NCBI RefSeq assembly: GCF_932294415.1
Contig: NC_065544.1
Coordinates: forward strand, 34,877,210 to 34,941,209
Length of the DNA stretch: 64,000 bases
Source of the DNA: Quercus robur
Taxonomy: Eukaryota > Streptophyta > Magnoliopsida > Fagales > Fagaceae
Direction: 5' to 3'
The translations under genes were made by a program, and so were the position numbers. Shown here one piece after another: positions 11,002 to 22,889 of the stretch. Numbering within the stretch: the stretch's first letter is position 1; every line of letters begins with the position of its first letter. The notes beneath the pieces were generated by a model that ran no database searches, had not been told where the DNA came from, and was given only the letters and a program-made list of their open reading frames with translations.

Positions 11002-11747
11002 CTATTTTGTGACAAAACCCTAAAACAAACTCTAGACTTAAAATGTGAGTTGGAAACAGTTACCAAAACTCACTCACACCTAACTCTAGATTCTGTGAAG
11101 CTCTTGAACCATATGGACAAGTTTTCCTGAAAACAATAACACAAGACGATCATTGTAAGCAGAAATCTTGAAATGCATATGGAACAAGCATAATGTGATC
11201 AAGCAATAAAGACTATAACAAAAAGGCATGGCTTGACCGAACATGAAAAATCACTATAAATAGTGATCACAATGATCATTCACATAAGGAATGAACATCT
11301 GGACATGCAAGCTAATAAACTTAATGCAAAGTATCATTTGCATGTCCATCACTCAACCGATACAAAAACACTAAGGTAGTTGCATCAAGGATACAAGATC
11401 CAACAAGGGCACAAGAGTAGAGTACTAAAGATAATGCATACATAATCTAAAAGTACTAATAAGATACAAAGCAAAGGTACAAAATAAAGCATAGTCAAGT
11501 ATACAACATAAACCATGAAATATGAACATAGACTGTAAATAACATAAAGCAAAAAAAAAAAAAAATGCTCCCCCTTTGATCTAGCTCTTTCTCCCCCTAT
11601 CATTACACTCCCCCTATCAAGAACCATCTCCCCCTTTTTGTCATGGAATAGCTAGTTCTCATCTTCCTCTAGCTTCCTTTAGATTTGGTCCAATTGAGTT
11701 TGGAGAGATGTGAACTTTGTGTCAAAACAAGTGTGTTGGGTGTCCTT
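11002..11747. other. Non-coding 3' part of the Copia-type element
   Basis: AT-rich, with several ctccccct runs near 11570-11635. I see no gene here. Confidence 0.5.
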
Positions 11748-12618
11748 TCAGCTATGACCGATGATAGAATTGAGAGTGCGGATATTGATCGGACTTTGCT
11801 TAGGATAAGGACACTTATCTTCCAAAGGATGAACGCTTTTGAGCTTCAAAATTTTTGAAATGAGGCAACAAAAAGGAAGGCAGTTCCTTGAGGCAGTTTT
11901 CTTTGCAATCTTGCTCAAAATATGGAAGATATGGGAGCAAATATCGATTTCTTCATCTGTGATCAAGTCATGAAGGAATATTGCCCGACCAAGATTCATG
12001 TACTCGATGCATGAGAGAGGATAGAGATTGTGGAACATGATTGTTGTGAGCAGCCTCAATTCAGGAGATAGTGAGGAGACATTGATTGATTTCCCACTGG
12101 GAGAGAACTCCAAGTTTTCTCTAAAAGTTTCCTGAAGCAAGTCCGCCTTTGGATCCAAGTCATCATACATCGGTGGTTTTTGGAACACTAGCCGATTGAT
12201 ATTCAAGATGATGGAAAGATAGGAGGCTCTAACCATGAAGTCCTTTCCTCTAACCCAACATTTTAGCTCATCCCCATCATAAATGGCATTTGCATAAAAT
12301 TCCTTCACCATTTCTTCGTAAGTTTCATCAAAGTTAGATAGAAGGAAGTTCCAGTCCTTGGTAGCGAACCATTTCAGGATGTTCGTATCAAGAAGATGCT
12401 TGCTCAACCACCCTTTCAACCAACATAGGGGCATCCTTGAAGTAGTTCTCATAAGCTTGAGATGCGGCATATGATCTGAACTTGTCGGCATCATAAAATC
12501 CTGTCGATGATCGAGTCTTCTTTGACTTAGGGGTGAGGCTATCAAGATCAATCACCAGTTTTTTTCCTTTGCTATTACTTCCTTTCACTACTGATTTCTT
12601 GAAAGGAGACATCGTCAA
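11748..12618 (-). pseudogene. Putative plant transposon protein ORF, one frameshift
   Basis: The minus-strand frame starts at Met 12618 with a basic, S/K-rich N terminus (SKGKKLVID). It continues into a conserved domain (KWFATKDW, VKEFYANA, CWVRGKDF, TTIMFHNLYPLS, LPFCCLI) ending at 11748, about 289 residues in all. One extra T near 12395 throws the first frame into a stop and the rest lies in the next frame. The domain matches the family annotated as 'putative plant transposon protein', a set of proteins of unknown function common in plant retroelements. It takes the place of pol in this element. The LINE insertion begins only about 40 bp upstream of its start. Confidence 0.75.
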
Positions 12619-12671
12619 GCTATATCATGTAATATCAAAGAGCAAGATGAAATACAAAGGGAAAAAAACTT

Positions 12672-13433
12672 ATTTATTTTTTTTTTTTGTTGAGAAAAAG
12701 GCTCGGCATTTTATTAGGAAAGGCCTTCTAAATCAACCTGTAATACAGATAGAACGTCTGGTGGAACATCTTCCATCCAAACTAACAAATGAGGGTTCAA
12801 AATCGCTCTTTTAGCTAAAGTGTAAGCGACGACATTACATTGCCTACGTACATGGGATAGATTATAGCTTTGAAACTTTGAGGCAAGGTATTTTACATCC
12901 TCTGCTAGGTGTCCAAACTGTGCCAATGAGTGGCTGTTACTCTGAAGTGCTTTGATAAGGATTTCACAATCTCCTTCAAGGATCACCTTGTGTACTCTTA
13001 TCTCCATAGTAAATTCCAGGGCCTTTCTAGCTGCCATGGTCTCCACCTCTAGAACTATTGAGGGCAAGTGTATCTGCTGTGATAGGGAGGCGATGATTAC
13101 ACCTTCCTCATTGCGTATGACCACTCCGATGCCAGCCCTGTGTTCTTGGCAGAATAATGCTCCATCAAAATTCACCTTGAACCATGACTTATCAGGAGGT
13201 CTCCAACAAGTTGCAGGTCTGACCGTGGATGGGGGACCTGGATTTGGTTTGTGGGAAAACTCTTGCAATCTCTCATTTGCTTGTTTCAACACCCACGATA
13301 GTACCACTGTTGGTTTACCAAGGCGAAGATTATTTCGTCTATTCCATAACACCCAAGTTGTCATGAAGAATAGAGCAGGATCCCGATTTTCTGCAATAAG
13401 AAATTCCATAATGTCAAAGAAACTTTTGCATTT
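12672..13433 (-). mobile_element. 5'-truncated LINE (L1-type) with RNase H domain
   Basis: 762 bp inside the Copia-type element. Its 3' end on the minus strand is an A-run (plus T-run 12678-12688). It is flanked by a 13-bp target duplication with one mismatch: gggaaaaaaactt at 12659-12671 and gggaaacaaactt at 13434-13446. It encodes, on the minus strand from about 13442 to 12714, the C-terminal end of a non-LTR reverse transcriptase. This is an RNase H fold with D93 (NFDGA), E134 (EVETMAA) and D158 (EGDCE) and a VAYTLAKRA end. The frame is open and has no stop. Short 5'-truncated copies are typical of target-primed LINE insertion. Confidence 0.88.
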
Positions 13434-13446
13434 GGGAAACAAACTT

Positions 13447-13804
13447 GATTAGCAACAAGTTAGTCCCAAATCAAAAATTTTGAATTAAAACCCTAAAAAC
13501 TAAATTTAAAGAGTAATTCAAAAACAAATTGACATAAGAAGACATATAATATCAAAACATGATAGAATCGTGGCATTAAGCACTTAAACATGTCAAAGTG
13601 TGTGTGTGTGCATCAAATGCAAAAGTGTGCAAACTAGGGCAAAGTGTAAAAACACATAATCATATGATGTTTCAGAATCAAAGAAACATGATTATTCCTA
13701 CAATCTTTGAATTCCATGGAATTCAAAGAGGCACACAAAAACATCTAAGAGAAATTTTATCATGAACATGATATGCACAACACAACACAAACATACTATA
13801 ATGC

Positions 13805-13835
<31 letters not shown>

Positions 13836-15555
13836 GAAGCTCAAACATGTAAAACATGTAGAATAATCCAACAAAACCCATAAAAAAAATTCAACAAAAC
13901 ATCAACAAAACCATATTCAATTATCATATTTTCATATCTCAACACATACACAAAATCCAAGAAAACTAGGGCTAGAAACTTGAAATACTTTGAGAATAAG
14001 AGAAAACCCATACCTTTTCTTGAAGATTGATAAAGGATTGATGAAGAAAATGAAGGTTTTGTGAGTGAAAATGGAGGTTTTGGGAGAGGAAGAGGCGGAT
14101 AAGACAAAGTGTGTGCACGTGATGCGAGGGAAAACTGAAAAGTTTTTGAAAACTGTCATGGATTTAACCCTATTTGTGCAAAACACGCGATTTTCACGAC
14201 TGGAATAAGTCGCGAGCAAGTCGCCAAAATCCCTTGACAAAATTTTTTGAAAAATTTGTCTACGTGTTTTTCGCGACTAGGAAGTCCACTTGCGAGCAAG
14301 TCGCGAAGGGAGTTGTGAATCATTCTGTGTAAGTTTGCAACTGGAGCTTCCACTCGCAAACAAGTCGCCAAGTTGAGTCGCGAAAATGCCAAAAACCTAG
14401 AAATTTTGAAAATTTTCCAAGTATTTTTTGCGATTGGGGGATTGACTCACCAGGGAGTCATGAAAGCTTCTGAGTGAGCTCGCGACTAGCTTGACCCATG
14501 AGAGTGAGTCGCCAAAACAGAGTTGCAAAATTCTTTTGGATTTTTTGAAAATTTTCAAAACAGAACACTTTCCAAAAACAACTAAAAATACTCAAAAATC
14601 TTTTTGTGTTTGATCAACATATGATAGAGTATGTACAACACATTTAATCAAGTACAATCACACAAATGAATAAGACATTCATTGAACATAGACATGTGTG
14701 ATGTGTGTGGGTACCAAATATGAGATAGTCCTTAGTCTAGTGTGAAGCTCCAATGATCAATTCAACCAAGACATACACAAGTAGCACTAGGAAAAGTGAC
14801 CAATCTCAATTATAGAAATATGCATATATGACCTCCCACAAGACTTGATTACATAACTTTGAAGCTTTACATTTGGCTTCTTACATGTCAATACATTTGA
14901 TCATTTATGAAAAAAAACATCTCATTTTGAAATCGATGCCTGAAATTTTTGATATTTCAATTTGATGATTAAGCCTTTGGCTTCTAGGCACCATACATTT
15001 TCAATTCAAGTCGCTTTCCCTTTTTCTTAGTCGAATACTAGTATGTGCGATGGCTTGTGCAGCTTATTATCTCTTTTCGAGATTTAACATTAATTGAGCT
15101 CTTTAAGCAAAAACATAAAAGAGTGGGAAGATATATAGGCACAAGTCTATGCAAGTCTCAAGATCAATAAAACCATTGGCTAATCATTCATGATAAGTTT
15201 GAAGATCTATTTACAACAATCACATAGATGTCAAGATTTTTCCCACAATGATATGAGTGCATAAAGAATAAGTTACGCTCGTAAATGCACAAAGGCATTT
15301 GTACGGAGGTACAAGGCAAAACGTGCGTGTGACAAAACACAACAATGCCGATCAAACTTTTTGGATTTTCTACTTTTTATGTGTTTTTGGATTTTTGACA
15401 CAAAACAAGTAAAGATTGATCAAAAAGAACAAATATTCAAAGCTAGTAAAAACAAACAAAGGCAATAAAAACATGCTAGAATGAAAAACATAAGCACACA
15501 ACCAAACAATGTCACAACAAATCGAAAGAAGTAATGCATGGATATGTTCTAATGC
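13447..15555. other. Non-coding middle of the Copia-type element
   Basis: No gene seen. It holds an A-run at 13807-13831 and a cluster of gtcgcgag/tcgcga motifs at about 14180-14530 that also occur in the LTRs. It stands where pol would be expected. Confidence 0.6.
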
Positions 15556-17487
15556 TTATGCATGTGTACCCTTCTTCACCCACACGGCACGTGTGTTTGG
15601 GGTGATATCCTTAGAGGATTGGGTACTTGAGTTGCAATTCTCAAACCTTAGGGTGAAGTTTGCCAAATCATCTTCATCACATCACCAATATCAAAATCAA
15701 CTTCTTGTCCTTTTGATTGCTTGAGGTTCCCCTTGCCATTTCTTTGTCCTTTTGGCCTTTGAGAACTTGTATTCTTCAATGCTTGAAGCTTGTGGCAATT
15801 AGGTCTAGTGTGTCCTCGGATTCTACAGTGGTGGCAAAAATGTTGAGTTTGAGGACCTCTTTTTGACTTTGGAAGAGATTTCCCTTTAGCCTTAGGTTTG
15901 GCCACAAATGGATTTGGAGGTTTTGTCAAAACCCTTTGAGCAATCACATTTGGCTTCCTCTCAACCTTCACATTCTCAACAATTGGAGTTGCTACCATTG
16001 GTTCTTTGGCTTTAACAAACTTCATCTCCTTAGACACATTGGCGGTTGAGCTACTTTCTCCGGTGTATCTTAAGCCGCTTTTGTCGGAAAAAGGCTTTTG
16101 ATGTGCAAGCACTTTGTCAAGTTTCTTGGAGGCAACATGCTAGACTTTGGCATTAGCTTGAATCACTTCAAGCTCAAGAAACTTGATCTTGAAATAGGCT
16201 TTGGTTAGTTCTTCATTCAACGCCTCAACTTCGCATTTAGTCTCTTTGTACCGCTCTAGAAGGCTTATGTAATCTTGCTCAGCTCTTTTCATTTTTCTTA
16301 TGGCTGCTTTAGCCACTCTAGCATACTCTCCAGATTTCTCAAGAAGAGAATTGTAGGTTTCTTGCAATCCCTTTGCTTCTTCATCTTCATCATCAGATTC
16401 CTCCCCAATCCCCATAGACTCCACTTCGGTGTGCTTACCGAGCTCCTCCATTAGAGCGTGTAAATCTTCCGAAGAATCCACGGGTGCAATGGTCATGAAT
16501 GTGGAGTAGTTTCCTTCTCCATCACAACTTTCTTCCGAATCTGAATTAGAGCTGTCTGAGTCACTAAGGGTAGTGGCAAAGACTTTACCCTTTGCCTTTA
16601 AGTAAGTGGGGCATTTTCTCTTCACATGCCCATGCCCTTTGCACTCATAGCACGTGACCGCTTGAGATGAAGCAGAATCTTTAGAATCCTTCTTCTTGAA
16701 GCCATTTTTAAAATTTGAGAATTTTCTCTTCTCAAAAGACTTTCCATCCTTCTTGAATTTTAAGAACTTACAAAAGTTCTTAGCATGGTACACCACTTCC
16801 TTTTCAACCTCATCCTCATCTGAGGAGTCTTGGGCTTCCACTCTCTTATTGATTGTCTTTAGAGTAAGAGATTTGTTCTTCCTTTGTGATGGTAGAGATA
16901 GCTCATAGGTTTGAAGAGAACCGATGAGTTCTTGAATTTTAATCTCATCAAGGTCTTTGCTCTCTTCTATGGCAGTAACCTTAGCACGGAAACTCTCCTT
17001 CAATGATCGTAGGATCTTCCTCACAATCTTGGAGTCCTCCATCTTTTCTCCCAAGTTGAATTTGCCAATCACCACTTCATTTAGCTTCCCATAGAAAGAG
17101 TCGAATGCCTCATCTTTGCTCATCTTTAGTTCCTCGAGTGGTGAGCATTTGTAACTTGGTGTCCTTCACCTTTTTGGTACCTTCATATGTGGTCTTCAAG
17201 ATTTGCCATGCCTCCTTGGTAATTGTAACATGTGAGATCCTGTGAAATTCATCGGGTGAGACACCACAGAAAATAGCATTTAAAGCTTTACTATTAGCAT
17301 TGGTCGCTGCAAGGGCTGTCTTATCCCAAGTAGATTTGGTAGGCTTCGGCCTAGTCCATCCAATCTCAATAGCATCCCATACACTATCATCAATAGAACA
17401 TAAAAATGCATGCATACGCACTTTCTAAAAGGTGTAATTGCTCCCATCAAAGAAGGGAGGTGCATTGAGGGATTGAGACCTATCCAT
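15556..17487 (-). pseudogene. Copia-type gag, broken
   Basis: Starts at Met 17487 (minus), 54 bp inside the PBS. An N-terminal UBN2-like region covers the first ~250 residues (blocks KEAWQILKTTYEG and IQELIGSLQTYEL). A CCHC knuckle C-x2-C-x4-H-x4-C (CYECKGHGHVKRKC) lies at about 16640, then an acidic and coiled-coil region, and a second knuckle (CHHCRIRGHTRPNC) at about 15800-15845. Breaks: TAG at 17427-17425 (read as TGG to TAG), a shift near 17118, TAG at 16142-16140 with the same frame going on beyond, and a shift near 15655 before the last ~35 residues, which end VKKGTHA at about 15556. It would form the virus-like particle. Confidence 0.85.
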
Positions 17488-17540
17488 TGTAGGGTCAAGG
17501 ATCACACTTAAGATGTAGAAATTCGACAAAGTGTACCTGG

Positions 17541-17552
17541 TCTGATACCAAT
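17541..17552 (-). other. Primer-binding site of the Copia-type element
   Basis: The plus-strand tctgataccaat is, on the minus strand, ATTGGTATCAGA, which contains TGGTATCAGA, complementary to the 3' end of initiator tRNA-Met. It lies next to the LTR end at 17553. Confidence 0.88.
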
Positions 17553-18622
17553 TGAAAGTTCAATTAGTGTGTAAAACACTAATGAATGTTTAGACCCCTA
17601 ATTACAAAAATACCAATGCAAGCTTATATTCAAACAATATATGTGCGGAATATGGAATATAAGCAATACCCAATTTGGCAAACTACTTTAACACATAATT
17701 AATCACAAACACAACAGCAATTAATGGTTAAAGAGTAAAGGAAGAGAGATGCAAACACAGTGATAACACCGGTACGTGTTATCGAAGAGGAAATCGAAGA
17801 ACTCGGCGAAAAACCTCTCTGCCGCCCTCCAAGCGGTAAAATGATCTACTAAAGAATAAAATTGGGATACACATAGCAGTAGATTCTCAAAGCCTAATCT
17901 AACTAATGCACCTAAGCCTTTCAAGCTTCTTGCTCCAACAGGGTTAAACCTAATCGTGTCTTCTTTAGCTTCTCGGATCCCGCAATAAGCCCATTGCATC
18001 AACCAAATGAATTGGTCATCTCCGAATTGCTTCCCAAGAACCAAAATAACTCCTCACTGATTGTATGGTGAGATAAGGATTTGGCAAATGTACCTCTCAA
18101 TGATATGTCAATGGAGAGGGTGAGAGTAGTGAAATTTGGAGAATCAAATGTGACTAAGACTGTGGATGAGTCAATCTTGGTTTTCTCTAGGGTTTCTCTC
18201 TCAAAATTCTCTCTGGAAGCTCTCTACATTTCATGGGTATAAGGGTATTTATAGTAGTGTATGTGAGAAATGTGAAAAGTCATTTTTCTGCAAAACAAGG
18301 CATTCTGGTGACTCAGTCTCGTGAGTGATATGAGTTGCGAGTTAACTGCCAAGCCAGACTATCAATTTTTGTCCTATAGTGCTCCAGCTGTTATGACCCT
18401 TCATCTGCATGCATGCTTCACACGTGTGGCATTTTGGCGAGTTGCTAGTCACGAGTCACTCGTGAGAAACCTCCAAATGCACACACTCTTGAATTTCTTT
18501 ACTCTCTCATACACAACCCTTACATAATTCCCACCTAAATACATGGTATCTAATTGCTAAAATTACAAGCAAATTTGGCACAGATTAAAGCCAAAACATG
18601 GTTAAATAAATTCAACCCTGCA
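17553..18622 (-). repeat. 5' LTR of the Copia-type element
   Basis: 1070 bp. The plus strand starts TGAAAGTTCA and ends CCCTGCA. It is homologous to the truncated copy at 10335-10987 and to the solo LTR at 32503-33603. On the minus strand a TATA-type box (TATAAATA) lies at 18253-18246. Confidence 0.9.
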
Positions 18623-19674
18623 AGCTAAATACATTTCACAGTTGAATTTTTTTTTTTCTAGGTCACGTTGATGTAATGGTTATTCATGCTTAATTTATAA
18701 GTTCTATTGAACTTTGATTGAAATGATAACCTAGGTATAGTGACACAAGACGAGCCAAAACTTGCATAAAGATAAGTAAACAATAGGAAAATAAAGATAG
18801 AATCATAGAACCTAGGACTAGGAGTCAGCAGGCACCAAGTCAAGAAAAACCATTAGGAGTCGTCAACACCTAAGGTTGGCTGTGTAAGAAAAGGAAGAGC
18901 TTGAAGGTTTAACAATGGAGGAAAACTAAGAAACAGAATATTGAAAGAACTGAGAAATCAGAGAGGAAATATTCTGAGGAATTCCCTGTATTATATTCAA
19001 GCTCGATAATGAAATACATACACGTACGTTCTGTATATTCTCTATTTATAGATTTCTATTGCTTATAACTACTTCTAGAAGATTCCCTATCTAACAAACT
19101 AATAACACAAAATACAGCTATACATAAAAAGATCTGAAATCTGGAGCTCAGTCAGTCAGAACTTAGAACAGAGCAATTCCAGAATCAGTTTGGTGACTGG
19201 TGAGGAAGAACAGTTCCGAAAACGACACCGTTTGCTGCGCGCCTTGAATAAATTAATTTTGCCTGATGAGAACCAAAATAATGCCGTTTATCATTTAATA
19301 AAACGTCATCATCGTTTTGATCTTAGCAACATTTGAATCCAAGTTACCGTTGCTCGCTTGTGACCATTTTACCTTCTTCATCTGTTGTGTGTTCGTTCAC
19401 TTACAGGCAGGCTGGAGTCGGAACCAGTCCATGAAGACGACAATAATTTTAGAAACTTTTATTCATCAAAGAAATGCCCATTTTGATAGGAGTACAATAA
19501 TTTTTATTATTATATAGTATAGGAATACTAAACCATATTTCCTGCATGCTTATATATGTTAGCATTGGTCAATTTGAATACTCATACCCCTTGTATGGAA
19601 GGCAGATCATGCAGTAAGAGACTGCTATTGGTCAATGTACAATTACTCCTTTCTTTCACCTGAATCACACTCAG
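18623..19674. repeat. Intergenic DNA with an LTR-like relic
   Basis: No gene seen. The part at about 18800-18900 (ggagtcagcaggcaccaag and neighbours) matches 56540-56640 on the opposite strand, so both belong to one dispersed repeat family. Its full extent is not visible from two damaged copies. Confidence 0.4.
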
Positions 19675-21442
19675 ATGTCATCTGCAATTACTTCAGTTCA
19701 GACTGGAGCTGATGCCAACACAACCAAAACATCTATTGTCCAGGAGAAACAGACTAAAGCATCTGTGGCCCCATCACAACCTTCAAGGTGATTTTATTTG
19801 TTGAATTTATGGGTAGTTTCTGATGAACGTGTATGGCTTAGTTTTACGCCTGAGCTTCTATGTGCATTGCCTTCTTATTTTAATGTGGTTTCCTTACAGC
19901 TAGAAAACAGCAAAAGGTGTCTGGAAATGATCTTGATCAGGACTATCAACTATGAACCACCTGATGATATTTCTCACTGTGCAAGTCATTTAGTGGTAAT
20001 TACATTATCTGGTGAATTGTTTTTCTGTAGTAATAACATATCATTACATTTGAATTTTCTTCCTTGGAGGTTCACCATTTAGTCAAACAAGCTGATTTTG
20101 ATCAGGAAGAAGTTTTGCAGAACTATCCCCTGAAGAAAAGAGTGGCAGAAATCAGTAAAAAGCTCCCTAGTCTTTTTCCTTGAGAAAACTCTTCTTGAAC
20201 TTTGAGACATCTGCCTGTCCAAAGATGGGTAGAATAACTTGATTTCTAATGTTTGTGACAGTTTCTGCAAATGGAATTGAAAGTAAAGACAAAGACTCCG
20301 AGCATATATTGTCAATGGTGAGACTCTAGCTTATAGTTCTTCAATACTCAAGTTGTCATATGTGCTGAGTTTCTATTTATATGAAACTCCAGGCATTGAA
20401 GATAAAATTGCAGGAATGGATAGAAAGCGCGCTAAAATTGTCAAAAAGGGTAAGTAGATAGTATAATATTGCTGCTAACTCTGGGTGTATTCCTTGATGT
20501 TTCGTTCTTAATTTTTACTGCATCCTCAGTAGAGGATTAATTGATCTTGAAAAGGCAAGGCATCAGATAGTTGATACTCTAGATATTAGGCATTAGATCA
20601 CAGTGATGAATTCGAAACTTGAGAAGAATCAGGAGAGGAAACAGACTGAAGAAGTAAAGCTTTTGCAGATTCAATGAAATGAGAAAAATATCAATCATCA
20701 AACCATTCTGTATAGAAACTTGTCATATACTTGGTGATATATCTAATTTGTATTTAAATGTGTTTAAAGCATGTTCAAACCTTTTTCTATTGGCTTAGAA
20801 GCATAATGGAGAATTGGGCACTCCATCTGGTACTTCAGGAAATACAGTCAAAACCAGTAAAGACTCGGAAGAAAAAGGTAACATATTTGTCTCATTTTTC
20901 CCTCTTTTTTTTTTTTTTTTTAGAACTCATCACCATTTTTCGGAGGTTTAGGCCCCGTTAGGTCGGTGTTTAAACAACGAAAATTGTTGTTTAAACACCA
21001 CAACACGTATTTTCACATACTTTTTCACCCACACGTATTTCCACAAAACTTAAACAATATTACAAGAAATCTCTTATCAAACGGACCCTTAATGATTTTT
21101 AGTAGTGTCAAGTGACCATATCCATATCAATTGGAGGCCTCCACAGCCATGTATTTTGGATAAACATGAGCTTCCAAATGGCTGAAATCCCTCATGAACT
21201 TCATGGTTTGAAAACCTGTTTGACCATTGATACAAAAATAGTTAATCATTATTGCTTTCTTCATCTGTGATAGGGAATGAAGACCAATTGTTGGGAAAGT
21301 CGAGTTTGCCTCAAATGAAGATGGTTTCTTCTCTTACTGTGAAGGACTTACTAGAAGCTTTGGAGGATGATCTACAGTGTCAAGTGACTATGTTCCATAC
21401 ATGTGTAAGAGATATAAGATATATTGATGATGAGTTAAGCTG
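19675..21442 (+). pseudogene. Decayed split gene, unrecognised, coiled-coil
   Basis: Exon-like blocks with splice-like edges: 19675-19787 (starts Met, S/T/Q-rich), about 19905-19950 (KQQKVSGNDLDQ), 20094-20180, about 20262-20317, about 20394-20450, 20533-20680 (acidic-basic helix with KARHQIVDTLDI), 20806-20878 and about 21275-21442 (VKDLLEALEDD, ending in TGA). The helical block contains an in-frame TAG and a TGA, each one C-to-T change from CAG or CGA. Two adjacent blocks do not join in frame. I do not recognise the family. A living gene with unusual splicing is possible, but decay is the simpler reading. Confidence 0.4.
20951..21088. mobile_element. Tourist-like MITE, 138 bp
   Basis: TTA target copies lie at 20948-20950 and 21089-21091. 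The ends are imperfect inverted repeats (ggccccgttaggt and tcaaacggaccc). 3-bp TTA duplications are the mark of PIF/Harbinger relatives. It sits in an intron of the decayed gene. Confidence 0.65.
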
Positions 21443-22019
21443 ATCTTGTTGTTATGCAAAAGGATCTGCTTATTCAAAAGTCTGTTTTTGTTGACAACCT
21501 AGCTTCTAAAAAATTATGAAGGGATATATGCTGATATTACGTTTAACTACCTTAAATCGATCCCGATGCTTACTCATATAGTCTAAACTTGGTTCTATTT
21601 TAAATGAAAGAAGTTCATTTAAATGGGGTATATGTTGTGATGTTGATGAATGATCACTGATCTTTCAACTCCTGGTGTAAAATCAATTATTTGCTCTTCC
21701 TCTTTTCTTTTTTCTTTTTCTGTGTTTGGACGAGTAATTCAAGAAAAATGATGGAAATTCAAATGATGGGAATTTTAGTCTCATCAATTTTAAATTGCCA
21801 TTGTATGGATGAGAATGTTTTTAAAAAAACAAAAACAAAATTTTTTACTATTTTAATATTTACAACGATGATGGTAGAAATAATTTGGTGTTTGTGACAA
21901 TAAAATGTCATGCTATTAGTGGTGGACCTAATGGTGACAGCGGTGATGGTGGCAGTGATACTGCATGCAATAATAGTAGGTAACAATGATGGTGGCAACT
22001 ATAAGGTTAAAGATAAGCT
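21443..22019. other. AT-rich intergenic DNA
   Basis: No gene seen. It contains a degenerate ggtggtgatggtgac-type stretch near 21920-21990. Confidence 0.5.
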
Positions 22020-22650
22020 AGTACAAATTATCAAATTTTACAGCGTAATCACTTTTAATCCTAACTAACAATAAGAGTCCAATAAAAGTGATCAACTAAT
22101 TTCACAATCCATGCAAAGCAACAAACGATATCAAGCAATAAAGCAATATATAGTGTAAAAAATAAAATATCAAACCATAAAAAAAAACACAAAGACGTGT
22201 TTTTAAAAAGGAAACTGAAGTCCCTAGTGAAAACCTCTTCGCCAACCCTCCAAGTCAGAACTCCACTTTAGAATAGATTCAGTACAAGTTTGAAGTAGAC
22301 CCTCCAAACCTAAATCTCCCTAAGTACTTGAGCCCTTTGAGCTCCTGCTAGCATTCCACTTCACCAAGTCCTTTCTTCTACGGTGTCACACCGGTTGATT
22401 GACCAACCGCTATTCATCAAGTGAAACTTGAATTTGTCGTTTGGATCTCTAAAGGTTTCCACAATTAACAACTCACTAACACTCAAAAATGTGTAGTTGG
22501 TGAAGGTAACAATCTCCTCTCTAAGATGTAAGCATGGTGAAGGAGGCATAGAGAAGAGAAAGCTATGAATTATCACACTAGGAAAATCAACTTCATACAA
22601 TTCATTTAAAAGTAATGAAATTAAAACAAATGAGTAATTGCCCTAAAGAT
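22020..22650. repeat. Diverged LTR-like relic
   Basis: The part at about 22200-22340 (gaaaacctcttcgcc, ccctccaag, ctaagtacttgagccct) follows the same layout as the middle of the Copia-type LTRs (for example 32740-32880). It looks like an old relative. The ends are not defined. Confidence 0.4.
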
Positions 22651-22889
22651 TAGATTTGATATTCATAGCCTTAAGGTTTAGAAAGACTTTCACTTAAATT
22701 TAGCCGGACAGAAGTGGACTAAAATGCTACGTTAATGTGGCTGAACAAAAGTGTAGCAACATTAATATTATGCTTAATATTTTAGATACTTCAAGTTTGA
22801 GGTCTATATTTTTTTTTTTAATGAAGTTGGATTTAAAATAGGTACTCTCAACCCAAACATATCTTTCCCTTGTATGTAAGTTCATAAAA

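Larger units (their letters stand above)
10335..18622 (-). mobile_element. Copia-type LTR retrotransposon without visible pol
   Basis: The minus-strand order is 5' LTR (18622-17553), PBS matching initiator tRNA-Met, gag (17487-15556), long non-coding part, a LINE insertion, a second ORF (12618-11748), polypurine tract and a truncated 3' LTR (10987-10335). No integrase, RT or RNase H of Copia type is readable anywhere inside. The candidate target copy on the right is agcta (18623-18627). The left one is lost because the left LTR is cut. The gag type (UBN2-like followed by CCHC) is Copia. The layout resembles non-autonomous gag-only elements that would need proteins from a relative. Confidence 0.8.

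Noticed and set aside
12952..13452. 166-residue plus-strand open frame
   Set aside because: Antisense shadow of the LINE RNase H frame, which has catalytic residues in the right order.
22361..22600. 79-residue minus-strand open frame
   Set aside because: No family features, and it overlaps an LTR-like relic.
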